Shown here: in pieces, positions 16,527-26,306 of the stretch
How the letters are laid out: each line of letters starts with the position of its first letter
Position numbering within the stretch: position 1 is the stretch's first letter
Assembly (NCBI RefSeq): GCF_019550915.1
Contig: NZ_JAHWCI010000008.1
Coordinates: 248,001-312,000 of the forward strand
Length of the DNA: 64,000 bases
Direction of reading: 5' to 3'
DNA from: Mumia sp. zg.B17
GTDB taxonomy: Bacteria; Actinomycetota; Actinomycetes; Propionibacteriales; Nocardioidaceae
Program-made: the position numbers and the translations under genes
Notes under the pieces: model-generated
The model's database searches: none
Told to the model about the DNA's origin: nothing
What the model saw: only the letters and a program-made list of their open reading frames with translations

Positions 16527-19070
16527 TCAGTCCTGGATGATCCAGGTGTCCTTGGCGCTGCCGCCCTGCGAGCTGTTGACGATGAGGCTGCCGGGGCCGG
16601 CGACGCGGGTCAGCGCGACCGGGACGGCCTTGACCTGACCCGGCTCGGTGCCGGTCACGTGCACGAACACGCGCAGATCGACGTGGCGCGGCTCCAGCCG
16701 GCCGTGGTCGAGCGTCGGGTGCGAGCTGAGCGCGACCGTCTCCTGCGCGACCCAGCCCTCGGTGTCACGGGCGATCTCCTTGCGCCGCCGCACGATCTCG
16801 CCCTGCGAGGCGAGCGGACCGACGAGCACGCCGTGACCGCCGTAGCCGTCGACGGGCTTGGTGACCAGCTCGTCGACCCGCTCGAGGACGATCTGCCGCT
16901 CGTCGTCGTCATCGGTGCGGTACGTCGGCACCGACTCGATGAGCGGACGCTCGTCGAGGTAGTAGCCGATGAGCTCGGGGACCACGCGGTAGGTCGCCTT
17001 GTCGTCGGCAACCCCGTTGCCCGGAGCGTTCGCGAGCACCACGGCTCCCGCCGCGGCCACGTCGATGATCTCGGCACCGAGCGCCCGACCGTCCTCCGTC
17101 GTCAATTCGCCGAGCTCCTCGTCCAGCCGGACGTAGATCCCGTCGACCGCGCGGTCACCGTCGACGAGGCGTACGCGGCCTTCACGGACCACGAGGTCCT
17201 CGCTCGTCGCCAGGACGAGACCGCCCTCCTTGGCGAGACGCTGGTGCTCGTACCACGAGACGCTGGACGGTCCGGTCGCGAGCAGGACGAGGGCGCCCTC
17301 GTCCCCCGCGCCGACACCGGCACGCTCGACGCAGGTCCGCAACGTCTGGCCGACCATCGGCAGCGACGCACGAGGATCGATGAGACCGGCCGGTCGCGGC
17401 ATGTCCGGGACCACCGTGTCGAGCATCTCCCGCGCCGCGGCCGCATAGGCCAGGCCGCTGGGGTTGCGCAGGTTGTCCTCGAGCACCTGCCATTCGCCGC
17501 GGTCGTTGCGCACCAGGTCGAAGCCCATGATCGGCGCCCGCACCACCGCCTGCGGCAACCGGGTCCCGTCCTCGCGCCACCCCGGGCAGGAGTGGAGATC
17601 GGCTTCGGCCACGACGCCGTGAGCGAGCGCCCGACCCGGGCCGTACACGTCCTGGAGGAACATCTCCAGTGCGCGAGCGCGCTGCTCGAGGCCCTCGCTG
17701 AGCATCTCCCACTCGTGGGCGTTGATGATCCGCGGCACCAGGTCGACCTCGAACCGGTTGGTCTCGCCGTCGAGGACGACCGTGAGGCCCTCGTCGTCCG
17801 ACCAGGTGTCGCGCTGGTGCTGGAGCTTCTCGAGGTCCTCGCGGCTCCGGTCGCGGATGTAGGCCATCACGTCGCTGTAGACGGGCCGCGGACGCGACCC
17901 GAGCCCGATCACCTCGTCACCGGCACGGGCCGGGTAGGACCGCAGTGCCGGAACCTCCGGCGGCAGCCCCGACGGCGGACCGTGCGTCTCGGCGACGACC
18001 TGGTCCATGACGTCGTCCAGCGACCCGCTCTCGGCGAAGGCGGCACGCTGACGGTCCGCCGAGGTGCCCTGCGCCAGGGTCCGCGCGGCGAGCTCGGAGA
18101 CCTCGTCGTAGTCGCCGAGCTCCTCCAGCGCCGGGCGCAGTCGCTCGATCAGCGACCGGACCACGCCCGGGGCGGGGACCCGCTCGGCGTGCGTGCTCGG
18201 ATCGAGCAGGCTGCCCGCCAGGCCCGCGCGGGCAGCCTGCCAGGTTGCCGCGCGCTGCAACGGCGCTGGCACCGGCGTGTACGGAACACCGTGCTCGATG
18301 TCGAGCTCGGCGGCCCGCACCATCGCGCGGAAGAGACCGGCGATCAAGATCGCGTCGTCCACCACCGGGCACGCGTCGGCCACCCGCAGCTCGAGCGTCG
18401 GCGCGTGCGACGACGGACGGACGTCGAAGTAGGCCATCTTGGCGTCGGCGATCACGCCGCTCGCGACCAGGTCGTCGAGGAGCGCCTCGTACTCCTTCGC
18501 CGACCCGAGCGGTGGCAGGGCCCCGGTGGTGGGCCAGCGCCCCCAGAGGATCGTGCGCATGCTCGCGTAGCCGGTGTCCTGCTCGTTCCAGTAGGGCGAG
18601 CTGGCCGAGAGCGCGAGCAGGGTCGGGAGGTCGCGGCCGATCCGCTGCGCGATGTCGATGGCGACGTCACGGTCGGAGACGCCGACGTGGATCTGCGTCC
18701 CGCAGATGAGCTGCTCGTTGACGAGCAACCGGTACTCCTGCTGCATCCGGCCGAACCGGCCGGTGGCGGTCAGCCCGAAGTCCTCGTCGTAGGAGGACCG
18801 CGGGGCCGTGCCGACGGCGGCGACGCCGATTCCCTCTGACTCGGCGACCGTGATCAGCTGCTTGCGCAAGGAGATGAGCTCCTCGCGAAGCCCGGCGAGA
18901 CCCGTCACCACGTTGGTGTTGGTCTCGATCGTCGACCGCTGGAGCTCGGCCGAGAAGTTCTCACCCGGCAGCCGGGACAGCAGCCGCGGCGCGGATGGCG
19001 ACAGCGTCCGGCTCTCGCGGTCGATCAGATGAAGCTCTTCTTCGGCCCCTAGTGTCAGCTCAGCAGTCAT
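16527..19070 (-). CDS. Carboxylate-amine ligase (GCS2-like) fused to circularly permuted ATP-grasp ligase
   Basis: 847 residues in two enzyme halves. Residues 1-370 are a glutamate-cysteine ligase type 2/YbdK-like domain (LGAEEELHLIDRESRTL, AELQRSTIETNTNV, CGTQIHVGVSDRD, SSHAPTLELRVADACP). Residues 390-847 are a circularly permuted ATP-grasp type 2 domain (VLEDNLRNPSGLAYA, ELVTKPVDGYGGHGVLVG, GSLIVNSSQGGSAKDTWIIQD). Each half normally forms a peptide-like bond from a carboxylate and an amine using ATP. The gene stands alone, without the alpha-E and transglutaminase-like genes that often go with permuted ATP-grasps. The product is unknown. TACGTT is six nt before the ATG. Confidence 0.88.
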   Translation of the reverse strand: MTAELTLGAEEELHLIDRESRTLSPSAPRLLSRLPGENFSAELQRSTIETNTNVVTGLAGLREELISLRKQLITVAESEGIGVAAVGTAPRSSYDEDFGLTATGRFGRMQQEYRLLVNEQLICGTQIHVGVSDRDVAIDIAQRIGRDLPTLLALSASSPYWNEQDTGYASMRTILWGRWPTTGALPPLGSAKEYEALLDDLVASGVIADAKMAYFDVRPSSHAPTLELRVADACPVVDDAILIAGLFRAMVRAAELDIEHGVPYTPVPAPLQRAATWQAARAGLAGSLLDPSTHAERVPAPGVVRSLIERLRPALEELGDYDEVSELAARTLAQGTSADRQRAAFAESGSLDDVMDQVVAETHGPPSGLPPEVPALRSYPARAGDEVIGLGSRPRPVYSDVMAYIRDRSREDLEKLQHQRDTWSDDEGLTVVLDGETNRFEVDLVPRIINAHEWEMLSEGLEQRARALEMFLQDVYGPGRALAHGVVAEADLHSCPGWREDGTRLPQAVVRAPIMGFDLVRNDRGEWQVLEDNLRNPSGLAYAAAAREMLDTVVPDMPRPAGLIDPRASLPMVGQTLRTCVERAGVGAGDEGALVLLATGPSSVSWYEHQRLAKEGGLVLATSEDLVVREGRVRLVDGDRAVDGIYVRLDEELGELTTEDGRALGAEIIDVAAAGAVVLANAPGNGVADDKATYRVVPELIGYYLDERPLIESVPTYRTDDDDERQIVLERVDELVTKPVDGYGGHGVLVGPLASQGEIVRRRKEIARDTEGWVAQETVALSSHPTLDHGRLEPRHVDLRVFVHVTGTEPGQVKAVPVALTRVAGPGSLIVNSSQGGSAKDTWIIQD

Positions 19071-19076
19071 CCCTTA

Positions 19077-19082
19077 AACGTA
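19077..19082 (-). promoter_or_regulatory. -10 TACGTT of the ligase-fusion gene
   Basis: Exactly six nt before the ATG at 19070. No ribosome binding site. Confidence 0.5.
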
Positions 19083-19131
19083 CGGGTTCCAGACGAGCGA
19101 CAACGATTGCCGTTGTCCGACCGGGCCGTCG

Positions 19132-20073
19132 CTAAACCTGCCGACGCTGGTCGATCGCGTACAGCGCGATGCCGGCTGCGACGCCCGCGTTCAGCGACTC
19201 CAGCGACGACGCCATCGGGATCGACACGAGCACGTCGCACGTCTCCGACACCAAGCGGGAGAGGCCCTTGCCCTCGCTCCCGACCACCAGGACGAGCGGG
19301 CCGTCGGCGAGGTCGAGATCGGGCAGGGAGACGTCGCCGTCGGCCGAGAGACCGGCGATCATCAGGCCTTGCTCGGCGTACGCCTTGAGCTGCCGTGTGA
19401 GATTGGTCGCCCGGGCCACCGGCACCCTTGCCGCGGCACCGGCGGACGTCTTCCATGCCGAGGCCGTCATGGATGCTGTGCGCCGCTCCGGGATCACCAC
19501 CCCGTGTGCGCCGAAGCCGGCGGCGCTGCGGATCACCGCTCCCAGGTTGCGCGGGTCGGTGATGCCGTCGACGACGATGATCAGCGGCACCTCACCTGCC
19601 TCCTCGGCGGCGGCGAGCAGGTCGTCGGGGTGCGCGTACTCGTAGGGCGGGAGCTTGGCCGCGACGCCCTGGTGCACCGCGCCTTCGGTGAACCGGTCGA
19701 GCTCGGCCTTGGTCGCGTCCAGGATCGACAGGCGCTTGTCGACGGCGAGCGCGAGGATCTCGGTGATGCGGTCGTCGCGGTCGATGCCCTCGGCGACATA
19801 GAGCGTGCTCACCGGCACGTCGGCGCGCAGCAGCTCGACCACGGAGTTGCGTCCGGCTGCCCACTCGCTGGAGTCCCCGCGCTTGCGGGGTGCGGGCTGA
19901 CGGCGCTTGTCGGCGGCGCGCGCCATCTTGTACTTCTTGTGGTTGGGTCGCTCCTCGGCCTTTGGGGTCGGCCCCTTGCCCTCAAGACCCCGGCGGCGGT
20001 GGCCGCCGGTCCCGACCGACGCACCCTTCTTGCCCTTGTTGATCGCGCCCCGGCGCTGGCTGTTCCCGGCCAT
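19132..20073 (-). CDS. rlmB: 23S rRNA (guanosine-2'-O-)-methyltransferase RlmB (SpoU family)
   Basis: 313 residues. The basic N-terminal extension (about 1-70, RRGAINKGKKG, KKYKMARAADKRRQP) is typical of actinobacterial RlmB. Substrate-binding domain at about 70-150 (AAGRNSVVELLRADVPV). SpoU/SPOUT catalytic core with motif 1 DGITDPRNLGAVIRSAAGFG, motif 2 LVLVVGSEGKGLS and motif 3 SIPMASSLESLNAGVAAGI, which form the knot that binds S-adenosylmethionine. It starts one nt into the cysS stop (TGATG), so the two are coupled. Confidence 0.92.
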   Translation of the reverse strand: MAGNSQRRGAINKGKKGASVGTGGHRRRGLEGKGPTPKAEERPNHKKYKMARAADKRRQPAPRKRGDSSEWAAGRNSVVELLRADVPVSTLYVAEGIDRDDRITEILALAVDKRLSILDATKAELDRFTEGAVHQGVAAKLPPYEYAHPDDLLAAAEEAGEVPLIIVVDGITDPRNLGAVIRSAAGFGAHGVVIPERRTASMTASAWKTSAGAAARVPVARATNLTRQLKAYAEQGLMIAGLSADGDVSLPDLDLADGPLVLVVGSEGKGLSRLVSETCDVLVSIPMASSLESLNAGVAAGIALYAIDQRRQV

Positions 20074-21533
20074 CAGCTCACTGGTCCCTTGTTCGTCGCG
20101 TGGTCCCCGCCGACGGACCAGCGTGGTCCTGCGGGGGTGTCCTCGACCTCGACCCCAGCTGCCTTCAGCTGGTCGCGGACACGGTCCGCGGTGACGAAGT
20201 CCTTCTCTGTCCGGGCGGTCGCCCGCTGCTCCAGCAGCGCCTCGACGAGCGTCCCGAGTGCGGCGTGAGCCGCACCGGCGCCGTCTCCGCCGTCGTCCCA
20301 CTGCGACGCGTACGGGTCGAGCCCCAGCACGTCAAGCATGCGCCGTACCGCCGAGAGCGTGCTCACCAGGGCATAACGCTGCTCGTCGCCGGCCGCGAGC
20401 TGCTTGTTGCCGTCGCGGACCAGCTCCTGGACCTGGGCGAGCGCTGCGGGCACCGCCAGGTCGTCGTCCATCGCCTCCGCGAAGCCCGGCGTGACCGCAC
20501 CGCCGAGCTCGCGCAGGTCGGTGCTGGCCCCTGTCGCCTCGGTCGCCCGGCGGACGAAACCCTCGATGCGCTGGTAGGTCGTCGCAGCGTCGGCGAGCGA
20601 CTCCTCGGAGTAGTCGATGACCGACCGGTAGTGCGCGGCGACGAGGTAGTAGCGCACGTCGACCGGCCGGAAGCGCTTGACCACCTCGCTCACCAGCAGG
20701 GAGTTGCCGACCGACTTGCTCATCTTCTCGCCCCCGATGCGGACGAGCTGGTTGTGCATCCAGGACCGGGAGAACGGCATGCCGGCCGCTCGGGCCTGAG
20801 CGAGCTCGTTCTCGTGGTGGGGGAAGCGCAGGTCGATGCCGCCGCCGTGGATGTCGAACTCGGGGCCGAGGTACTTCGTGGCCATCGCCGAGCACTCGAT
20901 GTGCCAGCCGGGGCGGCCACGACCCCACGGCGAGGGCCACGACGCCGTCTCCGGCTCCCCCTCCTTGTGCCCCTTCCAGAGCGCGAAGTCGCGCGGGTCG
21001 CGCTTGCCGCGCGGGTCGGCGTCCTCGGCGTCGCGCATGTCGTCGAGCTTCTGGTGCGACAGCTCGCCGTAGTCGGGCCACGAGCGCACGTCGAAGTAGA
21101 CGTCGCCCGAGCCGTCTGGCGCGGCGTAGGCGTGGCCGCGGTCGATCAGGGTCTCCACGAGCTCGATGATCTCGGGGACGTGCCCGGTCGCGCGGGGCTC
21201 GTACGTCGGCGGGAGGCAGCCCAGCACGTCGTAGGCGGCGTGCAGGGCGCGCTCGTTCTCGTAGGCGACGGCCCACCACGGCCGGTCCTGCTCGGCGCCC
21301 TTAACGAGGATCTTGTCGTCGATGTCGGTGACGTTGGCGACCAGCGTGACCTCGAAGCCCTCGTGGGTCAGCCAGCGCCGCAGCACGTCGAAGGCCACCT
21401 CCTTGCGGATGTGGCCGAGGTGCGGCGGGCCCTGGACCGTGAGCCCACAGTGATAGATGCCGACCCGTCCGGGGACGAGGGGCTCGAGGGCGTGGGTCTG
21501 CGTGGTCGCAGAGTCGTAGAGGCGCACGGTCAC
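20073..21533 (-). CDS. cysS: Cysteinyl-tRNA synthetase
   Basis: 486 residues. Class I signature HLGH in [12 protein letters not shown] and KMSKS in [11 protein letters not shown]. The zinc ligands are Cys of YHCGLTVQG, Cys of HIECSAM, and His/Glu of [10 protein letters not shown]. The C-terminal anticodon/DALR region ends with [19 protein letters not shown]. The CGLTVQG sequence differs slightly from the usual CGPTVY. GTG start, with TACTCT seven nt upstream. The rlmB gene follows directly. Confidence 0.95.
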   Translation of the reverse strand: MTVRLYDSATTQTHALEPLVPGRVGIYHCGLTVQGPPHLGHIRKEVAFDVLRRWLTHEGFEVTLVANVTDIDDKILVKGAEQDRPWWAVAYENERALHAAYDVLGCLPPTYEPRATGHVPEIIELVETLIDRGHAYAAPDGSGDVYFDVRSWPDYGELSHQKLDDMRDAEDADPRGKRDPRDFALWKGHKEGEPETASWPSPWGRGRPGWHIECSAMATKYLGPEFDIHGGGIDLRFPHHENELAQARAAGMPFSRSWMHNQLVRIGGEKMSKSVGNSLLVSEVVKRFRPVDVRYYLVAAHYRSVIDYSEESLADAATTYQRIEGFVRRATEATGASTDLRELGGAVTPGFAEAMDDDLAVPAALAQVQELVRDGNKQLAAGDEQRYALVSTLSAVRRMLDVLGLDPYASQWDDGGDGAGAAHAALGTLVEALLEQRATARTEKDFVTADRVRDQLKAAGVEVEDTPAGPRWSVGGDHATNKGPVS

Positions 21534-21540
21534 GCTGACC

Positions 21541-21573
21541 AGAGTAGTGGCTTGCCCTGATCCGACTTAGCAT
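21541..21573. promoter_or_regulatory. Divergent leaderless promoters of cysS and the C39-like gene
   Basis: Minus strand TACTCT (21541-21546) is seven nt from the cysS GTG. Plus strand TAGCAT (21568-21573) is six nt from the ATG at 21580. Confidence 0.55.
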
Positions 21574-21579
21574 CGATCA

Positions 21580-22827
21580 ATGGGCAACCGTACGGTTCGT
21601 ACCTCGCTCGTCCTCGCCAGCGCCCTGACCAGTGCCGGCCTGGTGGCGGGCACCATGACCGCCCCGGCGCAGGCCGCGGCCCCGCGCATCGCCTCGCAGC
21701 GGTGGACGACCTCGGGGCAGCTGTCGACCGGGAGCACCGCCGGCACGAGCGTCAGCGGTGGCGCAGTGCGGTTCTCGCGTGCAACCGGCCGCACCAGGCT
21801 CGCCGGGCGCACCTACGAGAAGGCCCGCTGGACCTCGGCCTGGTCGTCGACCGGTTTCGGTGCCGACGAGGTGGTGCCGTCCTGGAACGCGCGCACCCCC
21901 GGCAGGTCCGCCCTGATCGTCTCCGTGCGGGTGCGGACGACGAACGGGCGCACCGGGAGCTGGGACACCCTCGGACGGTGGGCAGAGAAGGAGAGCACGG
22001 TCCGCCGCACGTCGGGGCCGGCCCAGTCCGACGACGTCGCCCGTGTCGTGACCGATGCCGTCCGGGCGAACGGGAGCGCGCGCGTCGCGGCCTGGCAGGT
22101 GCGCGTCACCCTGCTCCGCCCGGTGAGGGCGAGGGCGAAGCCTCGCCTGCTCTCGGTCGGCGCCGTCGCGTCGGCCGCGGCGAGGTCGGCGAGACCGGTG
22201 TCGGCGACCACGATGAGGCGGACGGTCGAGCTCGCCGTCCCGCGGTACTCGCAGATGGTGCACCGCGGTCAGTACCGCCAGTACGACGGAGGCGGAGCCG
22301 CGTGGTGCTCCCCCACCTCGACCACGATGGTCCTGCGCAGTCTGGGCAGAGGGCCGACGAAGGCGCAGTACGCGTGGGTCCGACGCGGGATCAGGCAACG
22401 CTTCGTCGTGCACGGCGCCCGCCGGACGTACGACGTCCGCTACGGGGGCACGGGCAACTGGGGCTTCAACACCGCTTATGCCGGCACCCGGGGTGCCGAC
22501 GCGTTCGTCGCGCGACTGTCCTCGCTGCGCGACGCCGAGGCGTTCGTGAGGGCGGGGATCCCGTTGGTGGTGTCGGTCGCCTTCGGCCGTGGCGGTCTGA
22601 CCGGTGCGCCGATCCGCTCCACCGCCGGCCACCTCTTCGTGATCCGCGGGTTCACCGCCACGGGTGACGTCATCGTCAACGACCCTGCCGCTCCCCGGGT
22701 TTCGAGCGTCCGGCGCGTGTATCGCCGGGCCCAGCTCGAGCGGGCGTGGCTGCGCGGCAGCGGCGGCACGGCGTACGTGATCCGGACGGGCAGGGCGCTG
22801 CCGACGATCACCGGTCACCGCTGGTGA
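21580..22827 (+). CDS. Secreted C39-like (papain-fold) peptidase-family protein
   Basis: 415 residues. Signal peptide (RTSLVLASALTSAGLVAGTMTAPAQAA). Residues 35-200 form an N-terminal beta-rich region. The Peptidase_C39_2-like domain begins around 212 (VELAVPRYSQMVHRG). Catalytic-type residues are Cys in GAAWCSPTSTTMVL, His in TAGHLFVIRGF and Asp in VIVNDPAAP, in the right order for a papain-like triad. The protein is strongly basic. Likely an extracellular peptidase or amidase; substrate unknown. It starts six nt after a TAGCAT -10. Confidence 0.8.
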   Translation: MGNRTVRTSLVLASALTSAGLVAGTMTAPAQAAAPRIASQRWTTSGQLSTGSTAGTSVSGGAVRFSRATGRTRLAGRTYEKARWTSAWSSTGFGADEVVPSWNARTPGRSALIVSVRVRTTNGRTGSWDTLGRWAEKESTVRRTSGPAQSDDVARVVTDAVRANGSARVAAWQVRVTLLRPVRARAKPRLLSVGAVASAAARSARPVSATTMRRTVELAVPRYSQMVHRGQYRQYDGGGAAWCSPTSTTMVLRSLGRGPTKAQYAWVRRGIRQRFVVHGARRTYDVRYGGTGNWGFNTAYAGTRGADAFVARLSSLRDAEAFVRAGIPLVVSVAFGRGGLTGAPIRSTAGHLFVIRGFTATGDVIVNDPAAPRVSSVRRVYRRAQLERAWLRGSGGTAYVIRTGRALPTITGHRW

Positions 22828-22885
22828 GGACGAGCCGGTACGACGCGACGGGCATGCCGCCGGCCAGCGTGGGTAACGATCGGCC

Positions 22886-23104
22886 ATGACTGAACAGGAC
22901 AGGATCACCGCCATCCAGGCCGTCGTCGACCGCGTGACCTCGTGGCAGGACGGCGCGACCGAGGGCACGGTCGAGGACGAGCTGCGCCGCGGCGTCGAGG
23001 AGGTCGGCGTCGAGATCAGCGACGACGAGATCCGGCGTCTCGCCGACGTCATCCAGGACCGTCACGGGGCGGTCTCGGCGGCCGAGGTCCTCTCGGCCGG
23101 CTGA
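22886..23104 (+). CDS. Small conserved hypothetical protein
   Basis: 72 residues, acidic and helical ([21 protein letters not shown], then [20 protein letters not shown]). No known domain. TAACGAT lies close upstream of the ATG and may be the -10 of a near-leaderless transcript. It precedes ispF by about 60 nt and could share its transcript. Confidence 0.55.
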   Translation: MTEQDRITAIQAVVDRVTSWQDGATEGTVEDELRRGVEEVGVEISDDEIRRLADVIQDRHGAVSAAEVLSAG

Positions 23105-23165
23105 CCCGAGGGGCGCGCGGCCCGCCGGTCGCCCGCTCGACCGGACGGCGCGCGATGATGGCCCC

Positions 23166-23654
23166 ATGGCGCACTCCCCGATCCCCCGCGTCGGCACCGG
23201 CACCGACGTCCACGCGTACGAGGCCGGACGACCCATGTGGTGCGCCGGACTGCTGTGGCCCGACGAACCGGCAGGACTCGCGGGGCACTCCGACGCCGAC
23301 GTGGTCGCTCACGCCGTGTGCGACGCCTTGCTCGCAGCGTCGGGACTCGGCGACCTCGGGAGCAACTACGGGACGTCCAATCCGGAGTGGGCCGGCGCCT
23401 CCGGCGTCGCGTTCGTCACCGAGACCGCCCGCAGGGTCGTCGACGCCGGGTTCACGATCGGCAACGTGAGCGTCCAGCTCGTCGGCAACCGACCCAAGGT
23501 CGGGACGCGGCGCGACGAGGCGCAGCGGGTGCTCTCGGACGCCGTCGGAGCGCCGGTGAGCGTGTCCGGGACGACGACCGACGGGCTCGGTCTCACCGGG
23601 CGCGGAGAGGGTGCCGCGGCGATCGCCACGGCGATCGTCATCCCCGTACGGTGA
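23166..23654 (+). CDS. ispF: 2-C-methyl-D-erythritol 2,4-cyclodiphosphate synthase
   Basis: 162 residues, full length. Metal-binding Asp and His lie in [15 protein letters not shown] (DxH) and in [20 protein letters not shown], and the C-terminal [14 protein letters not shown] loop binds the CMP moiety. It catalyses ring closure to MEcPP in the non-mevalonate isoprenoid pathway. IspD is not in the window. GATGAT is six nt before the ATG. The 3' end overlaps the convergent nirD-like gene by 17 bp. Confidence 0.95.
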   Translation: MAHSPIPRVGTGTDVHAYEAGRPMWCAGLLWPDEPAGLAGHSDADVVAHAVCDALLAASGLGDLGSNYGTSNPEWAGASGVAFVTETARRVVDAGFTIGNVSVQLVGNRPKVGTRRDEAQRVLSDAVGAPVSVSGTTTDGLGLTGRGEGAAAIATAIVIPVR

Positions 23655-23991
23655 TGCACACCTCGGCAAATCCATTGACGAGACGCACCGGATAGAGCGC
23701 GAGTCTGGTCATCGGGTCGTCGATGCAGACGCCGGTCTCGAGGTCGAACAGCTCTCGACCCGCCGGTGCGGCCAGGAGGGTCCGCCCGTCTCGCTCGACG
23801 ACCAGGCCCCGGGCCATCGTCTGGGTCCCGGAGTAGGGATCGCGGTTGCCGACGGCACGAAGCTCTCGCTCACCGGTCTTGAACAGCGCCACCTGCTTGC
23901 CGCGGACGAGTGCGGAGACACCGATGCCCACGACGAGCTCTCCCGCGTCGCACACCTTGACCCAGGTCGCCACTCCGCCCGACGTCGCCAT
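23638..23991 (-). CDS. nirD: Nitrite reductase small subunit NirD-like (Rieske fold)
   Basis: 117 residues with the Rieske_2 pattern ([58 protein letters not shown]). The CxH/CxxH cluster ligands are absent, as is normal for NirD. No nirB large subunit is adjacent, so it may act with a distant NirB or have another role. TAGCGT is six nt before the ATG. Confidence 0.82.
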   Translation of the reverse strand: MATSGGVATWVKVCDAGELVVGIGVSALVRGKQVALFKTGERELRAVGNRDPYSGTQTMARGLVVERDGRTLLAAPAGRELFDLETGVCIDDPMTRLALYPVRLVNGFAEVCITVRG

Positions 23992-23997
23992 GCCGCG

Positions 23998-24003
23998 ACG
24001 CTA
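23998..24003 (-). promoter_or_regulatory. -10 TAGCGT of nirD-like gene
   Basis: Six nt before the ATG at 23991. Leaderless pattern. Confidence 0.5.
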
Positions 24004-24067
24004 GGCAGCGCGGGTTTCGTACCGGTTACGGCACGCAACAGCCGGAATAAGAAACGCCGTCGCACGA

Positions 24068-24101
24068 CGAAGCCGCTGCCATAGTCACGGCAGCGGCTTC
24101 G
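24068..24101. terminator. Terminator after carD
   Basis: 13-bp perfect arms CGAAGCCGCTGCC/GGCAGCGGCTTCG with an eight-nt loop, directly downstream of the carD stop. Confidence 0.85.
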
Positions 24102-24129
24102 TCACGAGTGGTCGAGGACCACGATCAGG

Positions 24130-24615
24130 TCAGGACGCGAGCACCTCGTCGAGCAGCGTCTCGGCCTTGTCCTCGTTGGTGTTCTCGGCGAGCGCGAGCT
24201 CGGAGACGAGGATCTGACGCGCCTTGGCCAGCATCCGCTTCTCGCCTGCCGAGAGACCCCGGTCGCGTTCGCGGCGCCACAGGTCACGCACGACCTCGGC
24301 GACCTTCATCACGTCACCGGAGTGCAGCTTCTCGAGATTGGCCTTGTAACGACGGGACCAGTTGGTCGGCTCCTCCGCGTGCTCCGCCCGAAGCACACCG
24401 AAGACCCGGTCCAGCCCCTCCTTGTCCACCACGTCGCGCACCCCGACCAGGTCGAGATTGCACGCCGGCACCCGTACGACGAGATCGTTCTGGGCGACGA
24501 TGCGCAGCACGAGGTACTGACGCTCTTCGCCCTTGATCGTGCGGACTTCGATGTCCTCGATGACCGCCGCACCGTGATTGGGGTAGACAACCGTTTCGCC
24601 AACAGTGAAAGTCAT
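24130..24615 (-). CDS. carD: CarD-family RNA polymerase-binding regulator
   Basis: 161 residues. The N-terminal RNAP-interaction (Tudor-like) domain begins [21 protein letters not shown]. The C-terminal helical DNA-binding domain contains the conserved [13 protein letters not shown], with the Trp that wedges into the -10 element, and [19 protein letters not shown]. In actinobacteria CarD stabilises open complexes at rRNA and other promoters. The ATG at 24615 has AGAAAGG upstream, and -10 TACCCT at 24643-24648, so this gene has a leader of about 20 nt, unlike its neighbours. Confidence 0.95.
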   Translation of the reverse strand: MTFTVGETVVYPNHGAAVIEDIEVRTIKGEERQYLVLRIVAQNDLVVRVPACNLDLVGVRDVVDKEGLDRVFGVLRAEHAEEPTNWSRRYKANLEKLHSGDVMKVAEVVRDLWRRERDRGLSAGEKRMLAKARQILVSELALAENTNEDKAETLLDEVLAS

Positions 24616-24642
24616 ATGTCCATAGCCCTTTCTTAGGTGACT

Positions 24643-24648
24643 AGGGTA
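24643..24648 (-). promoter_or_regulatory. -10 TACCCT of carD
   Basis: About 27 nt before the ATG, leaving room for a short leader with a Shine-Dalgarno. Between here and 24844 I see only the untranslated upstream region of the lipoprotein gene, with TACGCT (24780-24785) as its possible -10. Confidence 0.4.
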
Positions 24649-24843
24649 ACACGGGGAACCACAGCCCTCCGGATCGTTTCTGCAGGTCAGGAGCCTCATC
24701 GGGACTTGACAAAGTCTCGCCGGAGTGGCAGTCGAGGGTGTCCGCACGACCTCGTCGCACGGCCCGGGCGGCCCGCGGATACGCTGGGTGCGTCGCCGCG
24801 CACCACCTGGTCGCGCTCGTAGGAATGAAGAAAGGGTCGGGCT

Positions 24844-25425
24844 GTGCTCACTCGCTCCCGCCGTGCTCTCGCCACCGCCGTCGTCGGCGGACTCGCTGTC
24901 CTCCTCGCAGGATGTGGCACCGGCTTCGAGGCACAGACCAACTCCGTCTACGAGGCCAGCGTCGGCACCGACGACCGCTCGAGCGACGTCCAGGTGCTCA
25001 ACGCGCTCTTCGTGAAGAACGACGACGGCTCCGGGACCCTGTCAGCCGGCCTGGTCAACCAGACGCTGAAGGCCGACCGGCTTGTCGAGGTCGAGGTCAG
25101 CACGCTCGACGGCACACCGGTCGACGTCACCTTCGACGGTCCCGTGCCGGTCCCGGCCCGCCGTCTGGAGACGCTCGGCACCAAGCCTCAGGTGGTCATC
25201 GAGGGCTCGGAGCTCTTCGCCGGCCAGTTCCTCGTGATCACCTACACGTTCGCCAACGCCGGTGACGTCGACATGCAGCTCCCCATCGTGACCCGGATCC
25301 CGATGTACGACTCGGTGGCCGAGCCGGGCGCGAGCACCCCCACCAGCCCCGCCACGCCGAAGGCGTCCTCGGCCGTCGACCAGGACACCCCCGGCGAAGA
25401 GGACGAGGGCGCCGGCACCGACTGA
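24844..25425 (+). CDS. Lipoprotein of unknown function
   Basis: 193 residues from a GTG with AGAAAGGG about eight nt upstream. Lipoprotein signal [16 protein letters not shown] with lipidation Cys at residue 24. The mature part is a beta-rich domain ([35 protein letters not shown]) resembling actinobacterial copper-chaperone/DUF461-type lipoproteins. The tail is rich in Thr, Pro, Ala and Asp. It lacks the His/Met copper motif HxnM, so copper binding is not supported. Confidence 0.7.
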   Translation: MLTRSRRALATAVVGGLAVLLAGCGTGFEAQTNSVYEASVGTDDRSSDVQVLNALFVKNDDGSGTLSAGLVNQTLKADRLVEVEVSTLDGTPVDVTFDGPVPVPARRLETLGTKPQVVIEGSELFAGQFLVITYTFANAGDVDMQLPIVTRIPMYDSVAEPGASTPTSPATPKASSAVDQDTPGEEDEGAGTD

Positions 25426-25435
25426 GGTCGGGTCG

Positions 25436-26233
25436 CTACTGCGCGACCTGGTCGCGGAGCCACGCGATGTCGTCGCCGGTCTGGTCGTCGGCGTGGGTCT
25501 CGATGATGACCGGCGCACCAGCCGAGCGGACCACGTCCACGAGCAGCTCCGGCGGGATCGTCCCTGCCGTCAGGTGAGCGTGGCGGTCGGCTCCTGAGTC
25601 GAAGGCGTCGCGGCTGTTGTTGCAGTGCACGAGGTCGATCCTGCCCGTCACCGCCGTGATCCGGTCGACGATGCCCTCGAGCTCGATGCCGCCCGCCCAG
25701 GCGTGGCAGGTGTCGAGGCAGAAGCCCCACGAGTCTCCGGCACCGCCGGCCTGGATCGCCTCCCACGTCCGCTCGATCCGCTCGAACCGTCGCGCCATCG
25801 AGTAGTCGCCTCCCGCGGTGTTCTCGAGAAGCACCGGCACCTTGGCGTCGATCGCCTCGACGGCCTTGCGCCAGTTGTCGAACCCCTTGTCGAGGTCGTC
25901 CTCGGACTCGACGTAGCCACCGTGGAGGATCACCCCCGCGGCACCGATCGCGGCGGCACCGTCGACGGCGTTCTGGACGAGCTTGCGGCTGGGGATGCGC
26001 ACGCGGTTGTTGAGGCTCGCCACGTTGAGCAGGTAGGGAGCGTGGACGTAGAGCGGGACGTCTCGCGCCGCCGCGTCGTCACGGAGCCCGTCGGCGCCGC
26101 CGGCGTACTCGTACTTCGGCCACTTCCAGCTCTGCGGGTCGCCCAAGAACATCTGGGCGACGTCGGCGCCGACCCGGTCGACGTCGTCGAAGGGGTGGGC
26201 CTGGTCGACGTGGGTCCCGATCCGTGTCTTCAT
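25436..26233 (-). CDS. nfo: Deoxyribonuclease IV (AP endonuclease family 2)
   Basis: 265 residues, TIM-barrel Nfo family. The metal-site motifs are present: [59 protein letters not shown] and IIETHADD. It cuts at abasic sites in base-excision repair. TAGGCT lies exactly six nt before the ATG. Confidence 0.92.
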   Translation of the reverse strand: MKTRIGTHVDQAHPFDDVDRVGADVAQMFLGDPQSWKWPKYEYAGGADGLRDDAAARDVPLYVHAPYLLNVASLNNRVRIPSRKLVQNAVDGAAAIGAAGVILHGGYVESEDDLDKGFDNWRKAVEAIDAKVPVLLENTAGGDYSMARRFERIERTWEAIQAGGAGDSWGFCLDTCHAWAGGIELEGIVDRITAVTGRIDLVHCNNSRDAFDSGADRHAHLTAGTIPPELLVDVVRSAGAPVIIETHADDQTGDDIAWLRDQVAQ

Positions 26234-26239
26234 GCGATC

Positions 26240-26245
26240 AGCCTA
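26240..26245 (-). promoter_or_regulatory. -10 TAGGCT of nfo
   Basis: Six nt from the ATG at 26233. Leaderless pattern. Confidence 0.55.
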
Positions 26246-26306
26246 GGGGCCACCACGGACGTCGCGCCTCGTGCGGCAGAGCAGCCGGCCGCCGGCCATC
26301 GGCGTC

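Noticed and set aside
16509-18839. 776-codon plus-strand frame
   Set aside because: Antisense shadow of the ligase fusion, which has intact enzymatic motifs on the minus strand.
20100-21560. 486-codon plus-strand frame with the same span as cysS
   Set aside because: Mirror frame of cysS, whose KMSKS and HLGH motifs are unambiguous.
24706-24711. Consensus TTGACA
   Set aside because: No -10-like hexamer at 16-18 nt on the plus strand, so not called a promoter.
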